NCBI RefSeq assembly: GCF_002951615.1
Contig: NZ_CP019062.1
Coordinates: forward strand, 868,001 to 932,000
Direction: 5' to 3'
Length of the DNA stretch: 64,000 nucleotides
Origin: Rahnella sikkimica
GTDB lineage: Bacteria; Pseudomonadota; Gammaproteobacteria; Enterobacterales; Enterobacteriaceae
This document shows positions 54,617-64,000 of the stretch, piece by piece. The notes under the pieces were generated by a model. It was given only the letters and a program-made list of their open reading frames with translations, ran no database searches and was not told the origin of the DNA. How positions within the stretch are numbered: position 1 is the first letter of the stretch; every line of letters starts with the position of its first letter. The position numbers and the translations under genes were made by a program.

Positions 54617-55819
54617 ATGACTGATTCTCAGGCACGATCGCAGATCGCTACCGGAAAAACGACCGGCCTCACGTTTGTACTTATTCTCAGCGCGTTAATG
54701 GCTTTCACGTCTTTATCGACCGACATTTACTTACCCGCCATGCCGCTGATGGCGAAGGATTTACAGGGCGACGCGGAACTGACCATCACCGGATTTTTAA
54801 TCGGTTTTTGTATCGCGCAGCTGATCTGGGGGCCGATCAGCGATCATTTTGGGCGTCGTCTGCCGTTGTTTATCGGCATGGTGTTATTCGTCATCGGCTC
54901 CGCCGGTTGCGCGTTATCCACGGATATCGGGCAGATTGTTTTCTGGCGTGTCTTTCAGGCGCTGGGCGCATGTACCGGCCCGATGCTGGCGCGGGCGATG
55001 ATCCGTGATCTGTTCAGCCGCACCCGCGCGGCGCAAATGCTTTCGACGCTGATTATCATTATGGCGATCGCCCCGATCGCCGGGCCGCTGCTGGGAGGGC
55101 AGATGATCAAAGTCACTTCCTGGCATTCCATTTTCTGGCTGCTGGCAGTGATCGGCACACTCATGCTGATTTCCCTGTTCTGGCTACCGGAGACCTTACC
55201 GCAAGAAAAGCGCGTGAAAGCGTCGCCGGGCAGCGCCTTTCGCAATTACGTCACGTTGCTGAGCAACACGCAGTACATGCAGTTTACGTTATGCCTGACG
55301 TTCTATTACGTCGCGGCGTATGCGTTTATCACCGGCTCGCCATTTGTTTACATCACCTATTTTGGCGTCGAGCCGCAGCATTACGGCTGGCTGTTTGCCG
55401 TCAATATCGTCGGGCTGGTGGGGGTGAGCGTGTTGAACCGGCGGCTGGTGCAGCGTTACCCGCTGGAGACGTTGCTCAAGTTCGCCGTGTGTATCGCGAT
55501 GCTGGCCGCGCTGGTGCTGGCGCTGGCCACCGGCGCAGGGGTCGGCGGGATCGGCCTGATTGTGGTGGCGGTATTTGTCTTCTTCTCGATGAACGGAATT
55601 ATTGCCGCGACCTCAACCGCCGCCGCGCTGGACGCCGTGCCGAACGTTGCCGGTTCTGCCTCGGCGTTGATGGGGTCGTTGCAGTACGGCAGCGGGATTA
55701 TCTCTTCATTGTTGCTGGCGCTGCTCAGTGACGGAACGCCGTGGACGATGGGCTGGATTATCGCGGTATTTACCGTAGCCAGCGCCGTGATGGCACTGAC
55801 TACGCGGGTACGGAATTGA
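54617..55819 (+). CDS. Bcr/CflA-family drug efflux MFS transporter
   Basis: 400 residues with twelve hydrophobic segments. Signature positions are STDIYLPAMPLMAKDL in TM1, the loop 2-3 motif GPISDHFGRRLPL, and motif C AIAPIAGPLLGG in TM5. Bcr-type proteins export bicyclomycin, sulfonamides or cysteine-type compounds by proton antiport. The gene is convergent with a LysR gene, 22 bases apart, so regulation by that LysR is possible but not shown. Confidence 0.92.
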   Translation: MTDSQARSQIATGKTTGLTFVLILSALMAFTSLSTDIYLPAMPLMAKDLQGDAELTITGFLIGFCIAQLIWGPISDHFGRRLPLFIGMVLFVIGSAGCALSTDIGQIVFWRVFQALGACTGPMLARAMIRDLFSRTRAAQMLSTLIIIMAIAPIAGPLLGGQMIKVTSWHSIFWLLAVIGTLMLISLFWLPETLPQEKRVKASPGSAFRNYVTLLSNTQYMQFTLCLTFYYVAAYAFITGSPFVYITYFGVEPQHYGWLFAVNIVGLVGVSVLNRRLVQRYPLETLLKFAVCIAMLAALVLALATGAGVGGIGLIVVAVFVFFSMNGIIAATSTAAALDAVPNVAGSASALMGSLQYGSGIISSLLLALLSDGTPWTMGWIIAVFTVASAVMALTTRVRN

Positions 55820-55841
55820 AATGCCCCTGGCATTCCCCTTT

Positions 55842-56738
<897 letters not shown>

Positions 56739-56999
56739 TCATTACCTTTTTCAATACGATCAGCGGCATACAGAGATTGTGTTGGCGGCCGGGGGTGAGG
56801 GTATTGTAGCGGGAATGAGGGCGATTGGGGGATTTCGGTGATTTGGAACGTGCGGGAGTCTGTTTAGTGCCAGAAGCGGAGGTGATAACAACGATGAGTG
56901 AAAGTTAAAAAACGACCTAAGGACAATTTTGATATAAAGAAAATTATGCAATGGTCGATAATCACATAACTTTTCACTTTTATTTAATAGGATTTAAAA

Positions 57000-57647
57000 A
57001 TGGCTGAAAAGCTTAGTGAAGGCAGAATTATGCAAGCTCTTAATTGGGCTTATGATAAAGCATTGGATGGTACTATTCCGGGAACGGATTCATCTTATGA
57101 AATGGCTGAAAACTACCTGAAGGGGGAGGAGGACTTAGCGGCTAAGGTGAACTCTCTTATCAGATGGCAAAACACGAAATCTGCCACTACCGGATTTGTA
57201 TCCGGTCTCGGAGGCATAATTACTATGCCGGTTGCAATTCCAGCAAGTATTGCAACCGTGATTTATGTCCAGATTCGCATGATAACCGCCATAGCTATCA
57301 TGGGAGGATATGATGTTAAAGATGACCGCGTTAAGGCGCTCGTATACTCATGCCTCGCTGGAAATGCTGCAAAAGATATCCTCAAAGGAACAGGAATAAT
57401 TATTGGTTCGAAGATGTCTACGCAGTTAATCAAGAGCATATCAAAGGAAACGATTGTCGCTATTAATAAGCGAGTTGGTTTTAGGCTTCTTACTAAATTT
57501 GGTGAAAAAGGTGCGATCAACTTAGGTAAAATGATTCCACTTGTAGGCGGCGTAATCGGCGGGACATTTGATGGAATTTCAACCAATATCGTCGGTAATA
57601 TTGCGAGAAAAACCTTCATCGAAGGGAACGCTATAACCGATTTATAG
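57000..57647 (+). CDS. EcsC-family protein
   Basis: 215 residues matching the EcsC-like family along its length: LNWAYDKALDGTIPG, LIRWQNTKSATTGFVSGLGG, MPVAIPASIATVIYVQIRMI, VGFRLLTKFGEKGAINLGK and PLVGGVIGGTFDG. Hydrophobic stretches suggest membrane association. The family's biochemical role is not known. The DNA around it is AT-rich and unlike the neighbours, implying transfer. TAGGA precedes the ATG. Confidence 0.85.
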   Translation: MAEKLSEGRIMQALNWAYDKALDGTIPGTDSSYEMAENYLKGEEDLAAKVNSLIRWQNTKSATTGFVSGLGGIITMPVAIPASIATVIYVQIRMITAIAIMGGYDVKDDRVKALVYSCLAGNAAKDILKGTGIIIGSKMSTQLIKSISKETIVAINKRVGFRLLTKFGEKGAINLGKMIPLVGGVIGGTFDGISTNIVGNIARKTFIEGNAITDL

Positions 57648-57956
57648 GAATGTTTGTAATTTCTGAGAAATATTAACCTGCTGCACATTATATCGACTAT
57701 TACGGACGTTAGCGCAATATAACGTCCGTCCTTCGCTCAAACCTGCCTGTGGGCTAACGTGGGTAGCCCTGTATCAATAGCGGATATAATATCCGGTAAT
57801 TTGGCCGAGGTTGAGATAAAGTTGATGTTATGTTAAATATAACTTATTGGCAACTACAACAAAACGTTAGGGTAAATGACTGGCTTAATATCCCTTTAAA
57901 GTTTTATCCGTATGGGTCGATAAAAACAGGATAGACAGAAACGTAAAGGGAAGCGC
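57648..57956. other. Gene-free interval between EcsC-family gene and lipoprotein gene
   Basis: 309 bases. ATATAACGTCCG at about 57716 is preceded by an imperfect complement (CGGACGTTAGCGCAATAT), forming a weak hairpin that could end the EcsC-family transcript. Nothing else recognisable. Confidence 0.35.
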
Positions 57957-58490
57957 ATGTATGGAAAACTGGTCGTTACGGGAATAATGGTAACGTTGTT
58001 GAGCGGGTGTTCGGCGGGATTTAGGCCTTCGCTAGAAGACTATAAAGGTTCAGATGCGGCTCGGATTCGCGCTTCGTCTGGTGGCAATACAGCTCTGCAA
58101 TTTTACGAAAAACAGACGAGTGGCTGTTATAAAAAAGTTTTAGAGCGCCGGATTACGGCTGGTCTTGCTATTATCGGTATTCCTGTCACAGGAAATAAAA
58201 TAATTGGAATGCCAGAGTCATCTAACACCAAGGGAATTTTCATAAATGAATTTTCTATCAAACCGGGGCAACTTGTGACGGTAATTCATTATAGGACACA
58301 ACCTGGTTACTATCAAAATACTGAACGGTCCGTTTCCGACAGTTTCATTCCTCAACCAAATCATGATTACGATATCGTCGTTACTGGCTCAGAGTTTTCC
58401 GGAGATAGAGTATCGATGAAAGATCTGGATTCAGGTGCTAAGATAGTCGGATGGGAAGGCAAGCAATGCCCATCCGGTATACTCGATTAA
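57957..58490 (+). CDS. Hypothetical lipoprotein
   Basis: 177 residues. A lipoprotein signal (MYGKLVVTGIMVTLLSGC, Cys18) is followed by a mature domain with two further cysteines (SGCYKK and KQCPSG) that could form a disulfide. The stretch FINEFSIKPGQLVTVIHYRT suggests a small beta-rich fold. I do not recognise the family. It lies in the AT-rich segment between the tRNA-Asn genes and ends ahead of a terminator. Confidence 0.75.
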   Translation: MYGKLVVTGIMVTLLSGCSAGFRPSLEDYKGSDAARIRASSGGNTALQFYEKQTSGCYKKVLERRITAGLAIIGIPVTGNKIIGMPESSNTKGIFINEFSIKPGQLVTVIHYRTQPGYYQNTERSVSDSFIPQPNHDYDIVVTGSEFSGDRVSMKDLDSGAKIVGWEGKQCPSGILD

Positions 58491-58532
58491 CTGTATGGCG
58501 CAGGTGACGGTCTTTACGATAATAATCTGGTT

Positions 58533-58560
58533 TTAAGCCCACTTGAAGTGGGCTTTTTAA
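58533..58560 (+). terminator. Terminator after the lipoprotein gene
   Basis: AAGCCCACTT pairs with AAGTGGGCTT around a tiny loop and is followed by TTTT. Confidence 0.85.
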
Positions 58561-58594
58561 TGCGGTGCGGTGACCGAACAAAAAAGGAGAGAAT

Positions 58595-58810
58595 ATGCGT
58601 GCAGAAATGAGGGAAAAAATCATCATAACGTGTGAGGCCAAAATAGTGGCCAAGGGCAGTAACGTAGGGCTGTCGTTCTATGCTTTTTTTGCCAATAAAA
58701 ATGATGAACCTGAGTTGCTCATGGAAGTTGCGCAATGGTGGATTATGGAGATGAGACTGAATCACTTTGAAAAGGCTGAAAAGATAAAGTTCCTCGTTTT
58801 AGCCCTATGA
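58595..58810 (+). CDS. Small hypothetical protein
   Basis: 71 residues, with a strong ribosome site (AAAGGAGAG) six bases before the ATG, which is the main support for it being real. The protein has no signal peptide or motif I recognise; the middle SFYAFFANKNDEPELLMEV and WWIMEMRLNHFEKAEK look like a strand and helix. It lies between the lipoprotein terminator and the dTMP-kinase-like gene in AT-rich DNA. Confidence 0.5.
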   Translation: MRAEMREKIIITCEAKIVAKGSNVGLSFYAFFANKNDEPELLMEVAQWWIMEMRLNHFEKAEKIKFLVLAL

Positions 58811-58991
58811 TTGGACATTCAGGGCGAGTCAGAATCATTGCCAGAATGTTCATCAGTGTCTGTTTATAATAACCTTTATCTGATTTGCGCTCATGAACCA
58901 ACAGGGTGGGCCGCTATTCATGCGAAGGAACTAAGATGTTTTTGCCAGATTCAGGTTTTACAAAAACCGTATATCAATGGTCATCAGAAGC

Positions 58992-59630
58992 ATGAACCGT
59001 CAGCTGTTTGTTTCTCTGGATGGGCCGAAAGGAGCCGGTAAAACCACATTGCTGGAAGCCATCACGAAAGTACTCAGGGCAGACAACAAGAAGGTGATCC
59101 GACTCAGCGAGAAAAAAAGTGACCCCTGCAGGGGGGAAACAATGGCTCTGGTTAACAGGCTCGCCAGAAATCCCTCCGTGGATTTAGAACGGGAGGTTTG
59201 TGCGCGCTTTGCGGATAGCCGTGCCTGGATTTCGCAGCAAGTGCTAAGTAAACAGCCAACGGACAGCATTATCTTGATGGATCGCTGGTACCCGTCGGAT
59301 GCCGCGTTTCGCCGGATGGTTCCGTTTGCAGAGATTTTACAGCTTAACATTGAACGTAAAGTGCGAACGCCAGACCTGCATGTCGGGGTTGTGACTGCGC
59401 CTGAAATTTCATGGGCGAGAGCCGCGGCCCGGACGCGTGGACTACGTAGTACAGTGATTCATAAGCTGGAAGAACATGTCGATTGTACCCAAGCGTTCGA
59501 GCGAGAAATTGCCGCTCAGGGCTGGGTTTTATGCCGTAATGAAGGAACGATTGAAGACGCCACGATGCAGGTGATATCTGAGATTTACAAAGCGCTAGGA
59601 TGCTCCACCAGCACGGGTTTTGCGTGCTGA
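58992..59630 (+). CDS. dTMP-kinase-like P-loop protein
   Basis: 212 residues from the ATG at 58992. Walker A is DGPKGAGKTTL (residues 10-20). The Asp-Arg-Tyr/Trp motif characteristic of thymidylate kinases appears as LMDRWYPSDAAFR. The lid region KRxRxR is replaced by ARAAARTRGLRS. It is diverged from the core Tmk and lacks the usual TREPG loop; the corresponding segment reads RLSEKKSDPCRG. It could phosphorylate another nucleotide or small molecule. It ends just upstream of the second tRNA-Asn, tail to tail. Confidence 0.75.
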   Translation: MNRQLFVSLDGPKGAGKTTLLEAITKVLRADNKKVIRLSEKKSDPCRGETMALVNRLARNPSVDLEREVCARFADSRAWISQQVLSKQPTDSIILMDRWYPSDAAFRRMVPFAEILQLNIERKVRTPDLHVGVVTAPEISWARAAARTRGLRSTVIHKLEEHVDCTQAFEREIAAQGWVLCRNEGTIEDATMQVISEIYKALGCSTSTGFAC

Positions 59631-59721
59631 TCTTCCGCCGCGTGCCGCCAGCCATTACGGCAACCTGTTTCCCCAAAAACCAAAAAGCCCGCTTAGTTTC
59701 CTAAGCGGGCTTCTCTAAATT

Positions 59722-59797
59722 TGGCTCCTCTGACTGGACTCGAACCAGTGACATACGGATTAACAGTCCGCCGTTCTACCGACTGAACTACAGAGGA
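59722..59797 (-). tRNA. tRNA-Asn (GTT), copy 2
   Basis: 76 bases including CCA, the same as the gene at 53026-53101 over the tRNA itself. Terminator hairpin AAGCCCGCTTAG/CTAAGCGGGCTT at 59683-59714. It lies 143 bases from mtfA, which in E. coli also neighbours a tRNA-Asn gene (asnT), so this is likely the ancestral locus. Confidence 0.97.
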
Positions 59798-59815
59798 ATC
59801 GTTTGAACGGGGCGA

Positions 59816-59844
59816 ATGTTATCCAGAGGGGCGCGGAGTGTCAA
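59816..59844 (-). promoter_or_regulatory. Promoter of tRNA-Asn copy 2
   Basis: On the minus strand TTGACA, 17 bases, TAACAT, then TCGCCCCG as a GC-rich discriminator. Confidence 0.8.
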
Positions 59845-59940
59845 CGCTAAATTTGCGAAAACCCGCCGACTGCTCAGCAACTAATCAATGCGGCGATAAA
59901 ACAGGACTTTTCCACTGAAAATCGCCACGGATCACGCGGG

Positions 59941-60717
59941 TTAACAATCGCAGCGCTGACCGCGAAGTTGCCTTGCCAGCGGGTCCTGCTGGTAAAAACG
60001 TGTGAAATGACCGTATACCAGTGGAAAACGTTCCGAAAGCAGTTCTGGCGCACTAAAAAAGTATTCCGATAACACCGCAAAGCATTCTGCCGGATCGGTC
60101 GCGGCGTAGGCGTCCATGCTGGCGGCTTCTTCGCCGACGGTGTCGATCTCATCTTGCAGGTTTTGCATGGCGGCCTGCAAATCATGTTCCCACGCCACCA
60201 CATCACGCAGCGATATCGGCGGAATGCCGCTGACTTCGCCGCCGTTGCGCATATCGAGTTTATGCGCCGCTTCGTGGATCACCAGATTGAAACCGGAGTT
60301 ATCGAACGAATCTTCGATGTCCTGCCAGTTAAGCACAATCGGGCCCTGATCCCAGCTTTGTCCGGCATGGATTTGCGAACCGGCGTGAACCAGACCGTTT
60401 TCATCCTGCCACGGGGAATCGACGACGAAAGGGGAAGGGTAGAGCAGAATCTCATGAAAACCATCGAGCCAGGATGCGCCCAGTTCCATCACCGGCAGGG
60501 CAAACAGCAGGGCGATGCGCGCCTGCATCTGTTCTGTCAGTTCGATGCCCTGCAACGGAACCAGCCGCTTTTGCGTCAGCAACTGACTGGCGACCTGAAC
60601 CAGCCGCTGTTTTTCCTTCTCGTTAAGGGAAGATAATAGCGGGATATTCAGAGCGTCATTCCACGCGTCCGATTTTTCAATTTTCAGGTCATTCGCTTTC
60701 CACGGCCACTTAATCAT
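59941..60717 (-). CDS. mtfA: MtfA (YeeI) Mlc-titration factor / aminopeptidase
   Basis: 258 residues from the ATG at 60717, where the family start MIKWPWKA is found (a second ATG directly precedes it). The zinc-peptidase motif HEAAHKLD and the downstream [18 protein letters not shown] are conserved. MtfA binds the repressor Mlc and has weak aminopeptidase activity, linking it to ptsG control. Slightly shorter than E. coli MtfA, which has a longer C-terminus. Confidence 0.93.
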   Translation of the reverse strand: MIKWPWKANDLKIEKSDAWNDALNIPLLSSLNEKEKQRLVQVASQLLTQKRLVPLQGIELTEQMQARIALLFALPVMELGASWLDGFHEILLYPSPFVVDSPWQDENGLVHAGSQIHAGQSWDQGPIVLNWQDIEDSFDNSGFNLVIHEAAHKLDMRNGGEVSGIPPISLRDVVAWEHDLQAAMQNLQDEIDTVGEEAASMDAYAATDPAECFAVLSEYFFSAPELLSERFPLVYGHFTRFYQQDPLARQLRGQRCDC

Positions 60718-60924
60718 CATCTTGCTCGCAAAGTGATCATTCGAATTTTCAGCAGGGTCCAATGGTAAACTACGTCAATACATGTAACTTCAACGAGTTA
60801 GCGTCCTGCCGGGGTGAGTCTCAGTGGATGTTACACATCAGCGGATTTTTAGCAAAAAGCGCGCGCACCTTATAAGACGTAGCTCACGTTATTATTCTAG
60901 TCGCAGAACATCAGGCTGTTATCG

Positions 60925-62459
60925 TTACAGCCATTTTTCCATAAATTCTGTTGTCGGCATCGGCTTTCCGAAAAAATAACCCTGAAAATATTCCAGATGA
61001 TAGGGCGTCAGGTAATCGATCTGCGTCTGCGTTTCAATCCCTTCCGCCACAATGATCATCTGCAAACGCTTCGCCAGATCAATCACGTTATCCACGATAT
61101 GCCCAGCCAGCGCGTCCGTCCCGATACGGCCAATAAAGCTCTGGTCGATTTTGAGGATGTCGATGTGGAATTTTTGCAGGTACGTCAGGCTGGAATGACC
61201 GGTACCAAAATCGTCCATGGCAATCAGTACGCCCATTCTGCGCAGCGCACCGAACAGGCTGTGGGTGATTTCACTCGATTCGATCAGTTCGCGTTCGGTC
61301 AGCTCCAGCACCAGTTTGATCGGTTTATCTTTAAAGGCGTGCAGAAACGCTTTGCAGTCTTCCACCAGCGTCAGGTCTTTGAAATGTCCGGCGCAGATGT
61401 TGAAACCGAAATGGAAATCATCCGGCAGTTGCGTGGCCTGCGGGCCAAACTGATCGCGAATCTGCGCCATCATCAGGCGGGTCATCGGCACAATCAGCCC
61501 GCTTTCTTCGGCCAGCGGAATGAACTGATACGGCGGGATCAGGCCCGATTGCGGATGCTGCCAGCGCATCAGCACTTCGCAGCCGGTGAGCTGGTGGTGA
61601 GTGCCGTCCACCACCGGTTGCAGGAAGGGAATAAATTGTTTTTTCGCCAGCGCATCTTTGAGCGCGGAAACAGGACCTCCGAAGCGGCCCAGCAACATGT
61701 AAGTCATAAAGGCAACGAATACGCCGAGCAGCGGGAAAAGCACCAGGCTGGCGGTGGCGTAATCAAAGATATAACGCCAGTGATCGCCGTTACGGATCAC
61801 CAGTTTCATCTGATAAGGGTATTGGTCTGAATGCTGGGCTATCCGTTCACCGTCCGGCCAGTTTTCGCCCTGATGAATTTTACCTTTGCTGTCCATCCAC
61901 TGGTCGCCTACCTGTAACGCCAGATAGGTGTGCGTGCTGAGTAAATCCAGAATGTTATGCAGGAAATAGCCATCCACGCCAATCAGTACACCGTTGCCGT
62001 TGATATCACGGCGGTAAGCAATCAGCGGATGGCCCGGCGTAACAGGGTTGCCACTCATCAGAAGCAACTCCCCGCCGTTGTATTTCCCTGTGGAAACGTA
62101 ATCGATTTTTTACCAAACAGCGAAGTGCAGTAGATGGAATCGCCACGATAAAGGTTAACGGTACGCACGTTCGGCACCCGCGCGACTTCCCAGCGCAACG
62201 CCTGAATGACGTTTTGATCGCATTCTTTGCCGACCAGATTTTGTACTGAATCGGCGGCGGTCGAGGCGTTATTGAGCGTCATGTCGACGAGGCGGACAGA
62301 TTGCGCCAGGCTGGCGGTGGTATCCCGGCGTAATCCCTGTGAGGTTTGCCAGGAAATGGCCAGCGTTCCCAGTGCGGCAACAATAAAAAATGCCAGTACG
62401 GACAGGCAAATTCTGATATGCGGTCGGTTTAACCAATTCAGGGCCAAAGAGATATCCAC
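60925..62459 (-). pseudogene. CSS-motif/EAL cyclic-di-GMP phosphodiesterase, single-base frameshift
   Basis: Two overlapping frames form one protein of about 512 residues: an N-terminal helix (residues 16-36) and periplasmic CSS-type domain (62459 to about 62090), then its remainder, a second helix (ATASLVLFPLLGVFVAFMTY) and an EAL domain (to 60925). EAL motifs are intact: CEVLMRWQHP, ELTEREL, DDFGTGHSS, KIDQSFI. The break lies at three C's (62086-62088 on the plus strand), where one more would restore FPQGKYNGG. The CSS cysteine motif reads YCTSLFG. Either a recent mutation or a sequence error; if whole, it would degrade cyclic di-GMP under periplasmic redox control. Confidence 0.85.
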
Positions 62460-62774
62460 CAGTTAAAAGCCACGGAAAGAAGTTTTGTTCAGTAAATATA
62501 ACCTATAAAGCCTCAACACACTGTGACGGCGTTATTTTAGGATATTGCGCATCCTGATGATTAACAATCATTTGATGCAAATCATGAATGCTTCAGGGTT
62601 CAAATTTTTTTTGTATGATTCAAATTTCCCAAGCGCAATACCCCGTTTATTGAGGGCTCTAAAGACTAAAATCAGTTCGTGCTGTTTCGGTTTTATCGGG
62701 TATTCCTGGCGGGGTAAAGTTTGTAGCATAAGACTTTAAGCCGCCTGTCCGATAAACGACAATAGGACTGAACG
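62460..62774. other. Interval between EAL gene and alpha/beta hydrolase gene
   Basis: 315 bases, AT-rich, between divergent genes; it must hold both promoters. No clear operator or small gene was seen. Confidence 0.4.
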
Positions 62775-63788
62775 ATGTTTCCCCGTTTGAAATTGCTCTT
62801 TTGCGCTGCTGTTTTAACCCTTTCCGTGACCGCGCCTGCTTTTGCGGCCGACGCGCCTTCTTACGGTCCGCAATTACAGGGTTTTGATTACCCTTATCCG
62901 GTCAAACAATATTCCTTTACCTCGCAGGGTGCGCCGCTGCAAATGGGGTATCTCGACGTCGCGCCGACCGGGCATAAAAATGGCCAGACGGTAGTGCTGA
63001 TGCACGGTAAGAATTTCTGCGCCGCCACCTGGGGCGATACCATCCGGGCGCTGGCGCTGAAAGGTTATCGCGTGATTGCGCCCGATCAGATTGGGTTCTG
63101 TTCCTCCACCAAGCCGGGGCATTATCAGTACAGCTTCCAGCAACTGGCGAACAACACGCATGACCTGCTGAAAAGCCTCAATATTAAGAAAGCGGTGATT
63201 GTCGGGCATTCCACCGGCGGGATGCTGGCGACCCGATACAGCCTGATGTTTGCGCCGGAAGTGTCAAAACTGGTGCTGGTGAATCCGATCGGGCTGGAAG
63301 ACTGGAAAGCCAAAGGCGTACCTTACCGGACGGTGGATCAGTGGTATGACCGTGAGCTGAAAACCTCGGCGGACAGCATTAAACAGTACGAGCTGAAAAC
63401 CTATTACGTGAATAAGTGGAAGCCGGAATATGACCGCTGGGTCGATATGCTGGCCGGGCTGAACAACGGGCCGGGGCATAAACTGGTGGCATGGAACTCG
63501 GCGCTGATTTACGACATGATTTTCACCCAGCCGGTGTTTTACGAATTCAAAAACATTCGTGTGCCGACGACTTTAATGATCGGGACATCCGATACGACGG
63601 CTATTGGCAGCGATATCGCGCCGCCTGCGGTGAAAGCGAAAATCGGCAACTACAAAGTGCTGGGTAAACAAGCCGCGAAGCTGATCCCACATGCGAAGCT
63701 GATTGAGTTTACCGGATTAGGGCACGCGCCGCAGATGGAAGAACCGGAGAAATTCAACGCCGCGTTGCTGAAAACCCTGGCGCGCTGA
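62775..63788 (+). CDS. Secreted alpha/beta hydrolase
   Basis: 337 residues with a signal peptide ending at AFA-ADAPS near residue 25, so exported to the periplasm. Alpha/beta-hydrolase core: oxyanion region LMHGKNFCAATW, nucleophile elbow GHSTGG (Ser about 147), the acid within IGTSDTTA and the His in GLGHAPQMEEPE. Related to haloperoxidase/epoxide-hydrolase-like esterases; the substrate is unknown. GGACTGAACG lies upstream of the ATG, a weak ribosome site. Monocistronic, with a strong terminator after it. Confidence 0.88.
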   Translation: MFPRLKLLFCAAVLTLSVTAPAFAADAPSYGPQLQGFDYPYPVKQYSFTSQGAPLQMGYLDVAPTGHKNGQTVVLMHGKNFCAATWGDTIRALALKGYRVIAPDQIGFCSSTKPGHYQYSFQQLANNTHDLLKSLNIKKAVIVGHSTGGMLATRYSLMFAPEVSKLVLVNPIGLEDWKAKGVPYRTVDQWYDRELKTSADSIKQYELKTYYVNKWKPEYDRWVDMLAGLNNGPGHKLVAWNSALIYDMIFTQPVFYEFKNIRVPTTLMIGTSDTTAIGSDIAPPAVKAKIGNYKVLGKQAAKLIPHAKLIEFTGLGHAPQMEEPEKFNAALLKTLAR

Positions 63789-63813
63789 TTTCAGCGATAT
63801 TAAACAAACAGAA

Positions 63814-63847
63814 AAGCCGCAGTGCATAACACGCTGCGGCTTTTTTT
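63814..63847 (+). terminator. Terminator after the alpha/beta hydrolase gene
   Basis: AAAGCCGCA pairs with TGCGGCTTT and is followed by seven T's. Confidence 0.9.
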
Positions 63848-63866
63848 ATGGGCTCAGGGAAATGAG

Positions 63867-64000
63867 TTAACGCAGGTTGTCCGGGAAGTTAGCCGGTAAT
63901 TCACTGGCGGCGCAGTCAATGACGCTGTCGTTATCCGCGCCGCAGTCACGCACAAAAGTGATGGTGGCGAATTCGTCGATCACTTCGGTCGGATACGCCG
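63867..64000 (-). CDS. Unidentified protein, C-terminal fragment
   Basis: The window ends inside this gene. The last 43-44 codons read on the minus strand to TAA at 63867-63869. The fragment contains FVRDCGADNDSVIDCAASE, with two cysteines 12 residues apart, and ends LPANFPDNLR. I do not recognise the family. Confidence 0.6.
   Translation of the reverse strand, partial: AYPTEVIDEFATITFVRDCGADNDSVIDCAASELPANFPDNLR

Noticed and set aside
58811..59041. 76-codon frame before the dTMP-kinase-like gene
   Set aside because: No start signal; overlaps the P-loop gene in another frame.

Overview
The window is chromosomal DNA of an enterobacterium, most likely Yersiniaceae (Rahnella, Serratia or a relative). 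This rests on the lapB end, pyrF-yciH-osmB, ybiY/ybiW/fsaA-type genes, kdgT, cheV, katG and a tRNA-Asn beside mtfA, all with enterobacterial protein signatures. The genus is an inference. Most of the window is moderately GC-rich and densely coded. Two stretches (about 37.2-43.8 kb and 56.9-58.9 kb) are visibly AT-rich and look acquired.

Layout. 1-2.1 kb: core genes lapB (end), an RHH protein, pyrF, yciH, osmB. 2.2-9.4 kb: sugar metabolism. A ribulose-phosphate epimerase-like gene converges on a DeoR regulator that follows a glycyl radical enzyme and its activase. These diverge from fsaA across a perfect FNR box. kdgT follows, with a KdgR-type site. 9.4-10.3 kb: a gene-free, repeat-rich segment with tandem repeats and nested inverted repeats. 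10.3-17.5 kb: an amino-acid ABC transporter, GNAT acetyltransferase, M20 deacetylase and two flavin monooxygenases. This gene set resembles the Bacillus ytmI/cmo operon for salvage of S-modified cysteine. 17.6-19.4 kb: an acuR-acuI pair. 19.4-23.5 kb: cheV and a YjfB-family motility gene, each with a sigma-28 promoter, on either side of katG.

24.3-37.1 kb: a catabolic region. An eight-gene minus-strand operon (reductase with a frameshift, cytosine-deaminase-like amidohydrolase, RidA, creatininase-family hydrolase, SBP/ATPase/permease, FAD oxidase) diverges from LysR, a second SBP, an 8-oxoguanine-deaminase-like hydrolase and an IPNS-type oxygenase. The enzymes suggest uptake and breakdown of an N-heterocycle; the substrate is unknown. 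37.2-43.8 kb: a tiny zinc-ribbon ORF, a family 9 glycosyltransferase, an IS remnant, and a three-gene AT-rich cassette of unknown function (an Ig-repeat protein and two probable beta-propellers).

43.9-53.0 kb: an RND efflux operon with its TetR gene and matching operators, and a TetR/old-yellow-enzyme/SDR/SDR cluster. This block is bounded by a tRNA-Asn 3'-end fragment on the left and an intact tRNA-Asn on the right, with a broken gene at each junction. 53.1-59.7 kb, between two near-identical tRNA-Asn genes: a luciferase-like monooxygenase, a Bcr-type MFS pump, LysR, an EcsC-family protein, a lipoprotein, a small ORF and a dTMP-kinase-like P-loop protein. 59.9-64 kb: mtfA, a CSS/EAL phosphodiesterase gene with a single-base frameshift, a secreted alpha/beta hydrolase and a cut-off gene.

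No integrase, CRISPR array, rRNA or intact insertion sequence was seen.
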